NCBI GenBank assembly: GCA_012518795.1
Contig: JAAYRL010000004.1
Span: 1 to 37,943, forward strand
Source of the DNA: Clostridiaceae bacterium
GTDB lineage: Bacteria; Bacillota; Clostridia; Saccharofermentanales; DTU023
DNA: 37,943 nucleotides
Reading direction: 5' to 3'
Part shown: in pieces, positions 23,725-33,017 of the stretch
Layout of the letters: the number at the start of each line of letters is the position of its first letter
How positions within the stretch are numbered: position 1 is the first letter of the stretch
The notes under the pieces: model-generated
Databases searched by the model: none
The model's input: only the letters and a program-made list of their open reading frames with translations
Told to the model about the DNA's origin: nothing
Program-made: the position numbers and the translations under genes

Positions 23725-24531
23725 ACAAGTATAAATATTTTATTTATTGGGGACGTTGTAGGGCGTTCCGGCAGAAAGATTTTGAAAGATAAACTACCAT
23801 CACTTAAACAGCAGTATATGCTGGATTTTGTTTTTTGTAACGGAGAAAATTCGGCAGGAGGTTTAGGAATAACTGCTGCTATTGCCGGGGAATTATTGAA
23901 TTACGGCATTGATGGGATTACTCTTGGCAATCATATCTGGAGTCAAAAAATATGGCTTCAGCAAGCTGCTCATTTTAAACAGATATGTCGTCCGCTTAAT
24001 GCTCCGGCTGATTGGCCGGGTTTTGATCATGTATATTTAGAAAAAGATGATTGTGATATTTTACTGATCAGTTTAATGGGACAAGCATTTATGAACCCTA
24101 TTTTGAATAATCCGTTTCAAGTGATAGATCAAATGTTGCCAAAGTTTAAAGATAAATATCACACGAAAAATATTATAATTGATTATCATGCTGAAAGCAC
24201 AGCTGAAAAAATTACTATGGGCTATTTTTTGGAAGATAGGGTGCTAGCAGTATTAGGTACACATACGCATGTCCAAACAGCAGATGAAAAAATTTTGGGA
24301 AATGGTACTGCTTTTATTACTGATGTCGGCATGACCGGTCCGACTAATGGAGTACTGGGTATGAGTAAGCAAGTTGCTGTAGAGCGAGCAATGAATTTAT
24401 TACCGGCGATGTATAATATTGAGAAAGATTCTTTTACTATGCTTAATGCCGTATTAATGACAATTGATCCAATTGCCGGACAAGCTAAAAAAATAGAAAG
24501 AATTCAAATTTTTGATCATGTTTTTGAATAA
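23722..24531 (+). CDS. ymdB: YmdB-family metallophosphoesterase (TIGR00282)
   Basis: This 269-residue cytosolic protein should be a dinuclear metal phosphodiesterase (2',3'-cyclic nucleotide activity is known for B. subtilis YmdB, which affects biofilm and motility switching and works with RNase Y). Metal-ligand motifs run along the chain: IGDVVGRSGR near the N terminus, FCNGENSAGG, ITLGNHIW, IDYHAESTAEK and LGTHTHVQTAD, then FITDVGMTGP. Length is normal. The ribosome binding site is weak (GGAAC), and three copies of the start region precede it. It overlaps the next gene by 14 bases and probably heads the long downstream operon. Confidence 0.93.
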   Translation: MTSINILFIGDVVGRSGRKILKDKLPSLKQQYMLDFVFCNGENSAGGLGITAAIAGELLNYGIDGITLGNHIWSQKIWLQQAAHFKQICRPLNAPADWPGFDHVYLEKDDCDILLISLMGQAFMNPILNNPFQVIDQMLPKFKDKYHTKNIIIDYHAESTAEKITMGYFLEDRVLAVLGTHTHVQTADEKILGNGTAFITDVGMTGPTNGVLGMSKQVAVERAMNLLPAMYNIEKDSFTMLNAVLMTIDPIAGQAKKIERIQIFDHVFE

Positions 24532-26554
24532 CATTTTGGATATATTATTTCATACTAAACCTGAAGAACAAGCTAAATACAAATCTATAAAAAAAATCAA
24601 TGGAAAAAGGTTTTTAATTTTACTATTAGTATTTGTGTTTTTGCTCAGTTCTTGTTCGATTCTTTCAAAAGATAGTAAAGAAAAAACTGAGCCTGATTCT
24701 AATAATCCGGAAGTGAGTTTAGATGAGGAGTATACAGAGACGAAAGAAACGCAACTTGCAAGCAAGCCGGATAATGAATCTTCAGTTTTGCGGATTTATT
24801 GGCAAGTACGTGATAATTATAATCCGCTTAATACTTTTGACTATTCAGGAAGAGCGGCATTTCAATTAATGTACCGTTCAATTTTTAAAATTAATAATGC
24901 GAATGTGTTGAGCATGGATTTGGCGCGTTCTGCTTCTTATATAGCTGATAAAAATTTATATCGTATTGAATTAGTTCCCGGAATAACTTATTCTGATGGA
25001 ACTTTGATTACTGCAAAAGATTGTGCGGCATCAATTTTACAATATAAAGAAAATCTGGCTAATTATTTTGCTTTGAACGAAGTGACGCAGGATAATGATG
25101 AAATTGAATCAGAAGAAATGGAAGATCAGTCAATAGAATCGAATAATAACCTTTTAGAAATAATGCAAAAATATCCGGATTTATTTACGGCAAATAATAA
25201 TTTTCAAACACAGCATGATGAAGATTTTTTATTTGCAGGAACTTTGAAAAATGAATTAAAACTTTTGTCATTAATTGATGAAATAATTATTAATAATGAA
25301 TATACATTTGAAATAAATTTACGTGATCCTGATGTGCTTGAAGCAACTGATCAAGAAGAAACAGATCAAACGGATTTATATGATAATCCTGAAATAACCG
25401 ATAACATTGAAGAAGTAGATCAGAATGATGAAATAACAGAGAATACTGAAGAAAATAATAGCGAGAGCGATGAAGAAACAATAGATTTAGAAAAAAGAAT
25501 TTATTATGAAAAAGATCCCGGATTATTATTTGCATTGACGATGCCGATAATTCCTGAAAAATCAGTAAGTTCTGCAAGTTTGCCATCAGTCAGCAGCACA
25601 GATTATATTATTGAAAAAAATGAACAAGGTAATATTTTATTAAGCACAAATAGTCCGGACGTTCCCTTGCAGAAAATTCAATTATTGCCATTCCCGAACA
25701 TTACATCAGCTATGACTGCTCTGCTCGAGAATGAATTAGATTTTATATATCTTAACGAACATAATTTTAATATTTATAGCAAACAAAACAATGCCAATAT
25801 CCTGTCATTTCCCGGACAAAGATATTATTACCTTTCTTTTGGTAATGGAGAAACGATTAATATTCCTGAAATTAAAGAAGCTATTATCAATGTTTGGCAG
25901 ATCAGAGATGATTTGGCTTCTTCCTTGAGCGGAAATCAAACCATCAATAATTTGCCTTTACATTATAATGATCAAGCTATCTACGAATTTAATCTATTTG
26001 AACAAAAATATGATTCCCTTGATGCCCAAACTATCCATGAATTAGAAAATTTAGACATCGAGTTAAAAGTTATTGTGCCGGACAGCACCTTGGAACGAAA
26101 TTGGGCTTTTACTTTAAGAGAGAAAATGCTGGGCATGAATATTATATTAGATTTTGAATATGTTGAATGTGATTTATATCAAACGGTATTGGAACAAGGT
26201 AATTATGATTTGGCATTTAATAGTATAGATTTGCCTTATCCGATGAGCATTCTTGATGCTTTTGAACTGATTAAGCCTTCGACTATGGCTTCACTAACAA
26301 ATAGTGAAGCTGAATTACATAAAGAAATTAATAGTTATTTTTATTCAGTTGACCGTAAAATAGACCCGAAGATTTTAAGTGAAAAAAATAATTCTTATCG
26401 AGAATTTATTACCGGTAAGTATTCTGAGTTAGACATTTTAGGAATCGGTTTTGCTCCGGTCGGTATATTATTATCGAAAAATATTGAGGGATCGACAGAA
26501 TCTCATCTGGCAGAACCATATTCAGGTTTGGAGGATTTATGGGTTTGGCAATAG
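24518..26554 (+). CDS. Solute-binding-type (SBP family 5-like) lipoprotein
   Basis: This is a 678-residue predicted lipoprotein. A hydrophobic stretch near 31-45 ends in LLSSC, with lipobox Cys46, preceded by an unusually long cytoplasmic tail of about 30 residues. The following domain resembles extracellular peptide-binding proteins: VLRIYWQVRDNYNPLN, FQLMYRSIFK, then YRIELVPGITYSDGTLITAKD. Two acidic insertions break the fold (about 193-210, and a longer one near 269-329 rich in Asp/Glu/Thr). No transporter genes are adjacent. The ATG at 24518 lies inside ymdB; a TTG at 24512 is also possible. lspA, which processes lipoproteins, starts within its last codons. SBP assignment is by pattern only. 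Confidence 0.65.
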   Translation: MFLNNILDILFHTKPEEQAKYKSIKKINGKRFLILLLVFVFLLSSCSILSKDSKEKTEPDSNNPEVSLDEEYTETKETQLASKPDNESSVLRIYWQVRDNYNPLNTFDYSGRAAFQLMYRSIFKINNANVLSMDLARSASYIADKNLYRIELVPGITYSDGTLITAKDCAASILQYKENLANYFALNEVTQDNDEIESEEMEDQSIESNNNLLEIMQKYPDLFTANNNFQTQHDEDFLFAGTLKNELKLLSLIDEIIINNEYTFEINLRDPDVLEATDQEETDQTDLYDNPEITDNIEEVDQNDEITENTEENNSESDEETIDLEKRIYYEKDPGLLFALTMPIIPEKSVSSASLPSVSSTDYIIEKNEQGNILLSTNSPDVPLQKIQLLPFPNITSAMTALLENELDFIYLNEHNFNIYSKQNNANILSFPGQRYYYLSFGNGETINIPEIKEAIINVWQIRDDLASSLSGNQTINNLPLHYNDQAIYEFNLFEQKYDSLDAQTIHELENLDIELKVIVPDSTLERNWAFTLREKMLGMNIILDFEYVECDLYQTVLEQGNYDLAFNSIDLPYPMSILDAFELIKPSTMASLTNSEAELHKEINSYFYSVDRKIDPKILSEKNNSYREFITGKYSELDILGIGFAPVGILLSKNIEGSTESHLAEPYSGLEDLWVWQ

Positions 26555-27183
26555 TCATTTCACTGGTGATCATTGTTTTAGACCAGTTGAGTAAATCTTG
26601 GATTATAAACAATTTGCCTTTACATGAAAGTATCCCCGTGATAAATGATTTTTTTTCGCTTTTTCATATTAGAAATAGTGGTGCTGCTTGGGGTATGTTA
26701 TCAAATCAAAATTGGGGAATCTATCTTTTGACAGCTGTTTCGGTAGTAGCTTCACTTTATATTTATTATCTAATTTATATTAATGATATTAAACCGGTGA
26801 GAATTACACTTGCTTTAATTTTAGGTGGTAGTATCGGCAATTTAATTGATCGTATCAGATTTAATAATGTTGTAGATTTTTTGAGTTTTACTTTTGGCGA
26901 TTATCATTTCCCGACTTTTAACATTGCAGATTCTGCCATTGTAATTGGTGCAATTTGTCTTGCTTTATATCTGATTTTTAGGCCTGACTATTTAGGAAAA
27001 ATCAGATTTACTAATAGGATTGTTATAAATTCTGCTGACAAGTCCGAATTAAGCTCTAACGAAGAATTTGAAAATGATGAACTTGAGGCTGAAATCAAAA
27101 AAAAATTTGATTCTGCAGATCAAATTAATGTGAAAGATGAAGCTGCAGATGAACAACCGGAAATGAAAACGGAAGATGAATAA
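26539..27183 (+). CDS. lspA: Lipoprotein signal peptidase (signal peptidase II)
   Basis: This 214-residue aspartic membrane protease cleaves prolipoprotein signal peptides. Four helices and all family boxes are visible: LDQLSKSW, HIRNSGAAWG, GGSIGNLIDR, NVVDFLSF with catalytic Asp113, and FNIADSAI with catalytic Asp131. The core ends near residue 155; an extra acidic tail of about 55 residues (ELSSNEEFENDELEAE and on) is not part of the normal family. The GGAGGATTT site precedes the ATG, which overlaps the lipoprotein gene by 16 bases; the stop overlaps rluD by 8 bases. Confidence 0.95.
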   Translation: MGLAIVISLVIIVLDQLSKSWIINNLPLHESIPVINDFFSLFHIRNSGAAWGMLSNQNWGIYLLTAVSVVASLYIYYLIYINDIKPVRITLALILGGSIGNLIDRIRFNNVVDFLSFTFGDYHFPTFNIADSAIVIGAICLALYLIFRPDYLGKIRFTNRIVINSADKSELSSNEEFENDELEAEIKKKFDSADQINVKDEAADEQPEMKTEDE

Positions 27184-28144
27184 TAATTTAATGGTTGAGA
27201 GAGAATTTTATATGGATAATTCAGAAGTCAGATTAGATCGCTGGCTTGCAAAACAAATGCCTGAATATTCTCGTTCACAGATTGTTGGATGGATTACAGA
27301 CCGTAGTGTTAAAGCTGAAAGTTATTCTGAACTGAAACCGAAAACTATTCTGCCTGCAGGTACGAAAATTACTCTGCGTATTCAAACGGATCCGACTAAT
27401 TCAAAGCTGCCTAAGTCACAATCCATGCCGCTCGACATTATTTACGAAGATGAGAATATGTTGATTATCAATAAACCGATTGATTTAATTGTTCATCCCG
27501 GTGCGGGTAATCAGAACAATACTTTAGTAAATGCATTAATGGCATATACCGAAGGCAATTTATCTGATATTGCAGGACCTGAGCGAGCAGGTATAGTTCA
27601 TCGTTTAGATAAAGACACATCAGGCTTAATCTTGATTGCAAAAAACAACCGTTTCCATTCGGCAATGACAGAATTATTCAAAAAAAGACAAGTTACACGT
27701 ATATATCGAGCTTTAGTTTGGAATAAGCCTGAAACGAAAACCGGAACAATTGATGCACCAATCGGAAGAGACCCCAATAATAGAATGAAAATGGCTGTTA
27801 CCGAAAACGGAAAAGATGCTCTTACACATTTTCGCTTGATTAAAGAGTTTGTTAACAAACATAATCAAATAATAGCCAGTGAATTAGAGGTTGAGCTTTT
27901 TACAGGAAGAACTCATCAAATCAGAGTTCACTTAGCCTATATTAATTTACCAATTATCGGTGATCCGATATATAATCTAAATAGAGATAATTTCGGAATG
28001 GCGGCACAAGCTTTGTATGCAGCTAAGTTAGCATTTATCCATCCGCTGACCGACGTTTCTTATCAATTTGAAGTACAGCCGCCCGATTATTATCGCTTAG
28101 CGAAAGAAAGATTAGAGAATATGACAAATGTTGTTTTTAAATAA
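27176..28144 (+). CDS. rluD: RluA/RluD-family 23S rRNA pseudouridine synthase
   Basis: This 322-residue enzyme isomerises uridines in 23S rRNA. An N-terminal S4 RNA-binding domain (RLDRWLAKQMPEYSRSQIVGWI, about 19-65) precedes the catalytic domain with VHRLDKDTSGL (catalytic Asp145) and GRTHQIRVHLAYINLPIIGDP. Length is typical. The gene is the YlyB position next to lspA, as in Bacillus (lspA-ylyB). The start at 27176 lies in ATGAATAA shared with the lspA stop. Exact target uridines cannot be read from the sequence. Confidence 0.92.
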   Translation: MNNNLMVEREFYMDNSEVRLDRWLAKQMPEYSRSQIVGWITDRSVKAESYSELKPKTILPAGTKITLRIQTDPTNSKLPKSQSMPLDIIYEDENMLIINKPIDLIVHPGAGNQNNTLVNALMAYTEGNLSDIAGPERAGIVHRLDKDTSGLILIAKNNRFHSAMTELFKKRQVTRIYRALVWNKPETKTGTIDAPIGRDPNNRMKMAVTENGKDALTHFRLIKEFVNKHNQIIASELEVELFTGRTHQIRVHLAYINLPIIGDPIYNLNRDNFGMAAQALYAAKLAFIHPLTDVSYQFEVQPPDYYRLAKERLENMTNVVFK

Positions 28145-28199
28145 TGCTGAAATAAGTCTGTAAATTCAATGTTAAGTTGGAAGTTTGTTTTGAGGTTTA

Positions 28200-28967
28200 A
28201 TGGCAAAAAATAAAATAACAATTCAATTAGCAATAGCATTTATCTTAATTATAGCAGGCTTTATTTTAGGTCGTCATTTTCTACACGTCATATCTGAAGA
28301 TCATACAACATTAAATCTGGCTGAAATTCAAGAAGCCAGATTAGAATTAGCTGAATTACAGAAGGTACGTGAAGATATTGAAACTGATTATAAAAACTTG
28401 CGCAAAGAATTGAACAATTTATGGTATGAAGTTATCGATGAGGATGATACTCAACAATTAGAATTATTGGAGCAATTGACAAGAACGCGTCAAATAGCCG
28501 GATTAACTGAAGTTAAGGGCAATGGTGTAATTGTTACTGTCAATGATAAGGAAAATTATGATCCGCTTGAAGATCCGATTGAATCATTAATCCATGATCA
28601 AAATATCATATACTTGATTGATTTATTAGTGAATAATGGTGCACAGGCGATATCAATTAATGATTTGCGCATTGTAAATTCCAGTCATATTTTTTGTATC
28701 GGTACAACAGTTCTTTGTAATAATCAAAGAACAATTCCGCCTTATAAGATTAAAGCAATTGGACCTCAAGAGCAATTGGAGGCAGCATTAGCAGCAGATC
28801 CGCTTTATCTTAAATTACAGAGTGAACCATATTCAGTAAGATTTTCTGTTGAATCAGTCACTGATTTAGTTATAAACGAATATGAAACACCTGGTACTAT
28901 TGTAAAAGATATAGAATATTTAAAAATAGTAACCGATCCTGAAGTCCAAACAAAACAGAGTGAGTAA
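28200..28967 (+). CDS. DUF881 family membrane-anchored protein (first copy)
   Basis: This 255-residue protein has one N-terminal helix (about 9-27, AIAFILIIAGFILGRHFLH), a coiled coil (about 38-75) and the DUF881 domain: RQIAGLTEVKGNGVIVTVND, then IIYLIDLLVNNGAQAISINDLRI and PYKIKAIGP. DUF881 proteins (YlxW/YlxX in Bacillus) are usually near ftsZ and the small basic protein Sbp and are suspected to act in division or envelope organisation; the function is unproven. Here they sit between rluD and phoH. It has a TGAGG site before ATG and a paralogue 39 bases downstream. Confidence 0.85.
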   Translation: MAKNKITIQLAIAFILIIAGFILGRHFLHVISEDHTTLNLAEIQEARLELAELQKVREDIETDYKNLRKELNNLWYEVIDEDDTQQLELLEQLTRTRQIAGLTEVKGNGVIVTVNDKENYDPLEDPIESLIHDQNIIYLIDLLVNNGAQAISINDLRIVNSSHIFCIGTTVLCNNQRTIPPYKIKAIGPQEQLEAALAADPLYLKLQSEPYSVRFSVESVTDLVINEYETPGTIVKDIEYLKIVTDPEVQTKQSE

Positions 28968-29006
28968 TTTAAATAGTGACCAATCAAAATATCAAAGAGG
29001 GTTGTA

Positions 29007-29732
29007 ATGAAAATCAAAAATTTAATAATCAAATATGGAGCGATAACATTAATTGCAGTAATATTAGGAATTGCCTTAGCTTTACAGATCAAAACCAGCA
29101 ATGTTTCTGATTATGAAAGCAGAGACCTTACTGAATTACAAAATAATGTTCGTAGTTATGCAGAAAAAAATGCTGAACTAAATGATCGCAACAAAGAACT
29201 ATATAATGAAATTGAAAGATTGAGGAATGATCAATTAGAAGGTAATATCAGTTATCAGGATATTTTAGCGGAACAAGAAAAACTCTCAATTTTTGCCGGT
29301 TTAACAGCAGTTCAAAATTCCGGCATTACTGTAACACTAGGTATGACCGGACAATCGATGATCACGGATTCATATATCCGCTTTGTAGTCAATGAGCTTA
29401 ATGCTTTAGGAGCACAGGCAATTTCAATTAATGAGCAGAGAAAAGTAGCAACAACAGAGATTAGAGCAAGTAGTGAGAACATTATAATCAATGGCGTAGC
29501 TTTTCCACGCAGTGAAGATTTTATTATCAAAGCGATTGTTCCGCCTGAACAGCAAGATTCGATAGTTTTAGCATTGGAAACACTGAAAAATGCATTAAAA
29601 GAACAAATAGATTCTGAACAACAAATTGAAATGATTATATCTACGGAATCCAAAGTTGTAATTCCGGGTTTGAACGAAGACAGTATAGCGTATAAAACAA
29701 ATTTACTAAATCCTGTAGAAGAAGATGAATAA
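29007..29732 (+). CDS. DUF881 family membrane-anchored protein (second copy)
   Basis: This 241-residue paralogue of the preceding gene has an N-terminal helix (about 7-25), a coiled coil (NVRSYAEKNAELNDRNKEL and on) and the DUF881 pattern LSIFAGLTAVQNSGITVTL, then SYIRFVVNELNALGAQAISINEQR and DFIIKAIVPP. The pair probably arose by duplication and may form a heterocomplex; this is inference. The site AGAGGG precedes the ATG. No Sbp (DUF1290) gene lies between or beside the two, unlike the Bacillus arrangement. Confidence 0.85.
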   Translation: MKIKNLIIKYGAITLIAVILGIALALQIKTSNVSDYESRDLTELQNNVRSYAEKNAELNDRNKELYNEIERLRNDQLEGNISYQDILAEQEKLSIFAGLTAVQNSGITVTLGMTGQSMITDSYIRFVVNELNALGAQAISINEQRKVATTEIRASSENIIINGVAFPRSEDFIIKAIVPPEQQDSIVLALETLKNALKEQIDSEQQIEMIISTESKVVIPGLNEDSIAYKTNLLNPVEEDE

Positions 29733-29787
29733 GTATATTAATTTTGAAAATGAAACTTTAATATGAAAGGATCAAATATATTCAGAT

Positions 29788-30759
29788 ATGGCAATAGAGA
29801 ATTTTGAAGTTTCACCACTTGAAGGGATCAAATTATTAGGACAATTAAATTCTAATGCAAGACAGATAGATAGGGCTTTTGGAGTTGAAACTGAATTGGC
29901 AGTCAATGGTTTATCAATTAGTGGCGAACCGGTACAAATTGAAAAAGCAGTTCAGGTTTATCAACGTTTATTGGAGGGAATCAGACGTGGTGCCGACCTT
30001 GACTCTCAATTGGTAAGTTATTTGACTAATGCGGTTTTGGCAGGTGACGAAGAAGATGTAGACTTTAGTCCGGATTTAATTTGTATTACTGCTAAAGGCA
30101 GACCGGTTTATAGTAAAACTGCCGGTCAAAAAAAATATGTAACAGCAATTCAGAAAAACGAATTAACTTTTTCAATCGGACCTGCCGGTACAGGAAAAAC
30201 GTATCTGGCTGTGGCGATGGCGGTCAAAGCTTTTCGTGCTCAAGAAGTATCTCGGATTATTTTGACCAGACCGGCAGTAGAGGCCGGCGAAAAACTGGGA
30301 TACTTACCGGGTGATCTTCAGATGAAGGTTGATCCTTATATGCGACCACTTTATGATGCACTCTATGATTTAATGGGCTATGAAGCATATCAAAAGAATT
30401 TGGAAAAGGGTATAATCGAGGTATCGCCTTTGGCATATATGCGAGGCAGAACTTTAGATGATTCCTTTATTATTTTGGATGAAGCACAAAATACTACTCC
30501 GGAGCAGATGAAGATGTTCCTGACCAGAATAGGTTTTCATTCAAAAGCAATTGTAACGGGTGATATTACTCAAATTGATCTGCCAACCAGTACCAGAAGT
30601 GGTTTGATCGGAGTACAAAACATCTTGCAAAATATTGAAGGAATTGACTTTGTTCATTTGAGTGCAAAAGACGTTGTGCGCAATGATTTGGTACAAAAAA
30701 TTATCGTCGCTTATGAAAAAGCCGATAAACAAATCAATAAACGCAGAAGGAAGGATTAA
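29788..30759 (+). CDS. phoH: PhoH-family ATPase
   Basis: This 323-residue P-loop protein has an N-terminal KH-like region (residues 15-60, FGVETELAVNGLSISG), Walker A GPAGTGKT near 131, TRPAVEAGEKLGYLPGD, and Walker B FIILDEAQN followed by TRIGFHSKAIVTGDITQIDL. PhoH proteins bind ATP and RNA and are suspected RNA helicase or RNA-processing factors working with YbeY. The nearest AAAGGA lies 17 bases from the ATG, so initiation looks weak; no better in-frame start exists. Only 2 bases separate its stop from pgpH. Confidence 0.94.
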   Translation: MAIENFEVSPLEGIKLLGQLNSNARQIDRAFGVETELAVNGLSISGEPVQIEKAVQVYQRLLEGIRRGADLDSQLVSYLTNAVLAGDEEDVDFSPDLICITAKGRPVYSKTAGQKKYVTAIQKNELTFSIGPAGTGKTYLAVAMAVKAFRAQEVSRIILTRPAVEAGEKLGYLPGDLQMKVDPYMRPLYDALYDLMGYEAYQKNLEKGIIEVSPLAYMRGRTLDDSFIILDEAQNTTPEQMKMFLTRIGFHSKAIVTGDITQIDLPTSTRSGLIGVQNILQNIEGIDFVHLSAKDVVRNDLVQKIIVAYEKADKQINKRRRKD

Positions 30760-30761
30760 TC

Positions 30762-33017
30762 ATGAATAAACAGACGAATCAACAGATACGTGGACCGAAA
30801 TTAAGTAATTCGGGTACACGAGATAAAACACTTAAAAAGAAGAGATTGTTTCTAGGTGTTTTAACTGGGATTGTTGTTTATATTGCAGTTTGTTTTATCG
30901 TTTATAGCGGTTCTTTACCAACTACTTATAATTTAAAGGTTAATGATATCAGTGCATATGATATCAAAGCTCCCCGTACCTTTGTCGATCAAAAAGCAAC
31001 GGAAATCAGAGTTAAAGAAGTAGAAGATGCTGTTCCGAAAAAAATGATCAAAAATGATCAAGCAACAGCTGTTTCTTTAGCAAACATTGAATCTTTTTTA
31101 GATTTGGTGGCTTCCAGACGAGAGAAATTATATCATCGCAAAGATGTAAAAGTGACCGAAACTGAAAAAACTTCAAAACCTACTAATAATGATAAAGGTG
31201 ATGAGCAAATAGATAGTAAAGAAGATAAAACTGAGAAAGAGACTCTGCAACCTTCTGAAGCAGAAATAGCAACTGCTGCAACTCCGATGTTGTCAGAAAT
31301 CAATCAAAGTTTTGATATCAATTTAGAGTTAAATTATGCAGTTCGTTTATTGAGCATGGAAGAATCTCGCTTTGATTATTTCTCGGAAAATTTGGAAAAT
31401 ATGTCTCGATCAATAATGCAACAAGCGATGGATTCCGATCAACTTTCACAAAACATTCAAAATCATTTATATAGAAGTTCTGAAAATCAGGACTTTTTCT
31501 TATCTGACAATGAAATTTTGGAATATGTCTTAAAAAATCTACTTAAACCGAATGTTCAGTATGACAAAATAGGTACGGATAAAGCCAGAGAAGATGCAGC
31601 TAATCAGGTACGAAATAATCCTATAATGATCAACGCCGGAGCTAGAATAGTTTCTCAAGGCGATGTTATTACTCAAGATACTTATGATATTCTGGAAGAA
31701 TTAAATTTAACTGATACCGGAGAATTTGATTGGTATAAGTTCTCCGGAATAGCCTTATTTAATTTGCTCTTAATACTCACTCTGATTATATATTTTAAAT
31801 TCTTTCAGGCGAATATTTTCTTAAGAGGACAAACTTTATGGTCATTGGTACTGGCTATTTTTATACCGTTGCTCGTATCTTATTATATGGCGGATACATA
31901 CCCCTTATCTCCTCCGGTTTATTTTTCAACAATTATTGTTTGTGCATATTTCGATTTGAAAACTTCGATAGTTGTTTCAACGATCCTTGCACTCGTAATA
32001 TCTCCAATGACTTCGTTTCATCCTTATTATTTACCTGTGGTTTTAACGGGATGTTTGGCTGCAGCATTTTTTGCCCGTAAAATCAGTCGGCAAGACAATT
32101 ATATAAAACTGATTAGCGCTACTTCAATAGCAGGCATAGGCATGTCTTTAGCGTTGAGTATAATGCAAAAAGATACAATCGTTACGTTAATGAATAATGC
32201 AGTTACTGTAATGATTTCATCAATGATATCCGTAATTGCAGCAATTGGAGTTATGCCGATTTTTGAAATGATTTTTAATACGGTTTCGCCAATTAAAATC
32301 ATCGAATTGTCTCAGCCGGGACATCCGTTGTTAAAACGCTTATTTACTGAAGCACCGGGTTCATCACAACATTCCATGATGGTGGCAAATCTGGCTGATG
32401 CCGGGGCAGAAGCTATCGGGGCTGATTCAACTTTGGCACGGGTTGGTGCTTATTATCATGATATAGGTAAATTAGAAAATCCTTTAATGTTTACGGAAAA
32501 TCAAACCGGAGAAAATCCACATGATCGTTTGATGCCTGAAGAAAGCTGTCGAATTATTACTGCTCATACTGAAGACGGTCTGAAACTAGGGCAAAAGTAT
32601 CGTTTGCCCGATCCTGTGTTGAAAATGATTCATGAACATCATGGAACCACCGTACTTCAATTTTTCTATCATAAAGCGAGTCAAATTGCGGAACTTGAAG
32701 GGAAAGAGGCTCCTAATAGAGATGCTTATCGCTACCATAATCCGTTGCCAAGTTTTAAAGAATCAGCAGTTTTGATGTTGGCGGATTCAGTAGAAGCTGC
32801 AATGAAATCTTCACAAATTAATAATTTACCGGAAGCTGAAAAATTTATGCGTAGTATTTTTAAGATCAAAATAGATCAGAACCAATTAATTAATTCAGGT
32901 TTGTCATTTCGGGATGTTGAGTTAATCTTAGAGGCTTTCTTGCAAGTTTATGCAGGTCAATTCCATAGCAGAATCAAATATCCTGATCAAAAAGAGAAGG
33001 ATGATGCCAATGAATAA
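30762..33017 (+). CDS. pgpH: 7TM-HD cyclic-di-AMP phosphodiesterase PgpH
   Basis: This 751-residue protein has an N-terminal helix (about 31-50), a large outer 7TMR-HDED domain (to about 320), seven membrane helices (about 325-510) and a cytoplasmic HD phosphohydrolase domain. HD-site residues are in GSSQHSMMVANL, YYHDIGKLENP (His566, Asp567), IITAHTEDG and IHEHHGTT. In Listeria and Bacillus this family hydrolyses c-di-AMP to pApA. An acidic, lysine-rich insert (about 132-170, with EKTSKPTNNDKGDEQIDSKE) interrupts the outer domain. GGAAGGA precedes the ATG; the stop overlaps ybeY by 8 bases. Confidence 0.95.
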   Translation: MNKQTNQQIRGPKLSNSGTRDKTLKKKRLFLGVLTGIVVYIAVCFIVYSGSLPTTYNLKVNDISAYDIKAPRTFVDQKATEIRVKEVEDAVPKKMIKNDQATAVSLANIESFLDLVASRREKLYHRKDVKVTETEKTSKPTNNDKGDEQIDSKEDKTEKETLQPSEAEIATAATPMLSEINQSFDINLELNYAVRLLSMEESRFDYFSENLENMSRSIMQQAMDSDQLSQNIQNHLYRSSENQDFFLSDNEILEYVLKNLLKPNVQYDKIGTDKAREDAANQVRNNPIMINAGARIVSQGDVITQDTYDILEELNLTDTGEFDWYKFSGIALFNLLLILTLIIYFKFFQANIFLRGQTLWSLVLAIFIPLLVSYYMADTYPLSPPVYFSTIIVCAYFDLKTSIVVSTILALVISPMTSFHPYYLPVVLTGCLAAAFFARKISRQDNYIKLISATSIAGIGMSLALSIMQKDTIVTLMNNAVTVMISSMISVIAAIGVMPIFEMIFNTVSPIKIIELSQPGHPLLKRLFTEAPGSSQHSMMVANLADAGAEAIGADSTLARVGAYYHDIGKLENPLMFTENQTGENPHDRLMPEESCRIITAHTEDGLKLGQKYRLPDPVLKMIHEHHGTTVLQFFYHKASQIAELEGKEAPNRDAYRYHNPLPSFKESAVLMLADSVEAAMKSSQINNLPEAEKFMRSIFKIKIDQNQLINSGLSFRDVELILEAFLQVYAGQFHSRIKYPDQKEKDDANE

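Noticed and set aside
32950-33009. Upstream in-frame ATG for ybeY
   Set aside because: It lies deep inside pgpH without a ribosome binding site, while GAAGG precedes the ATG at 33010.
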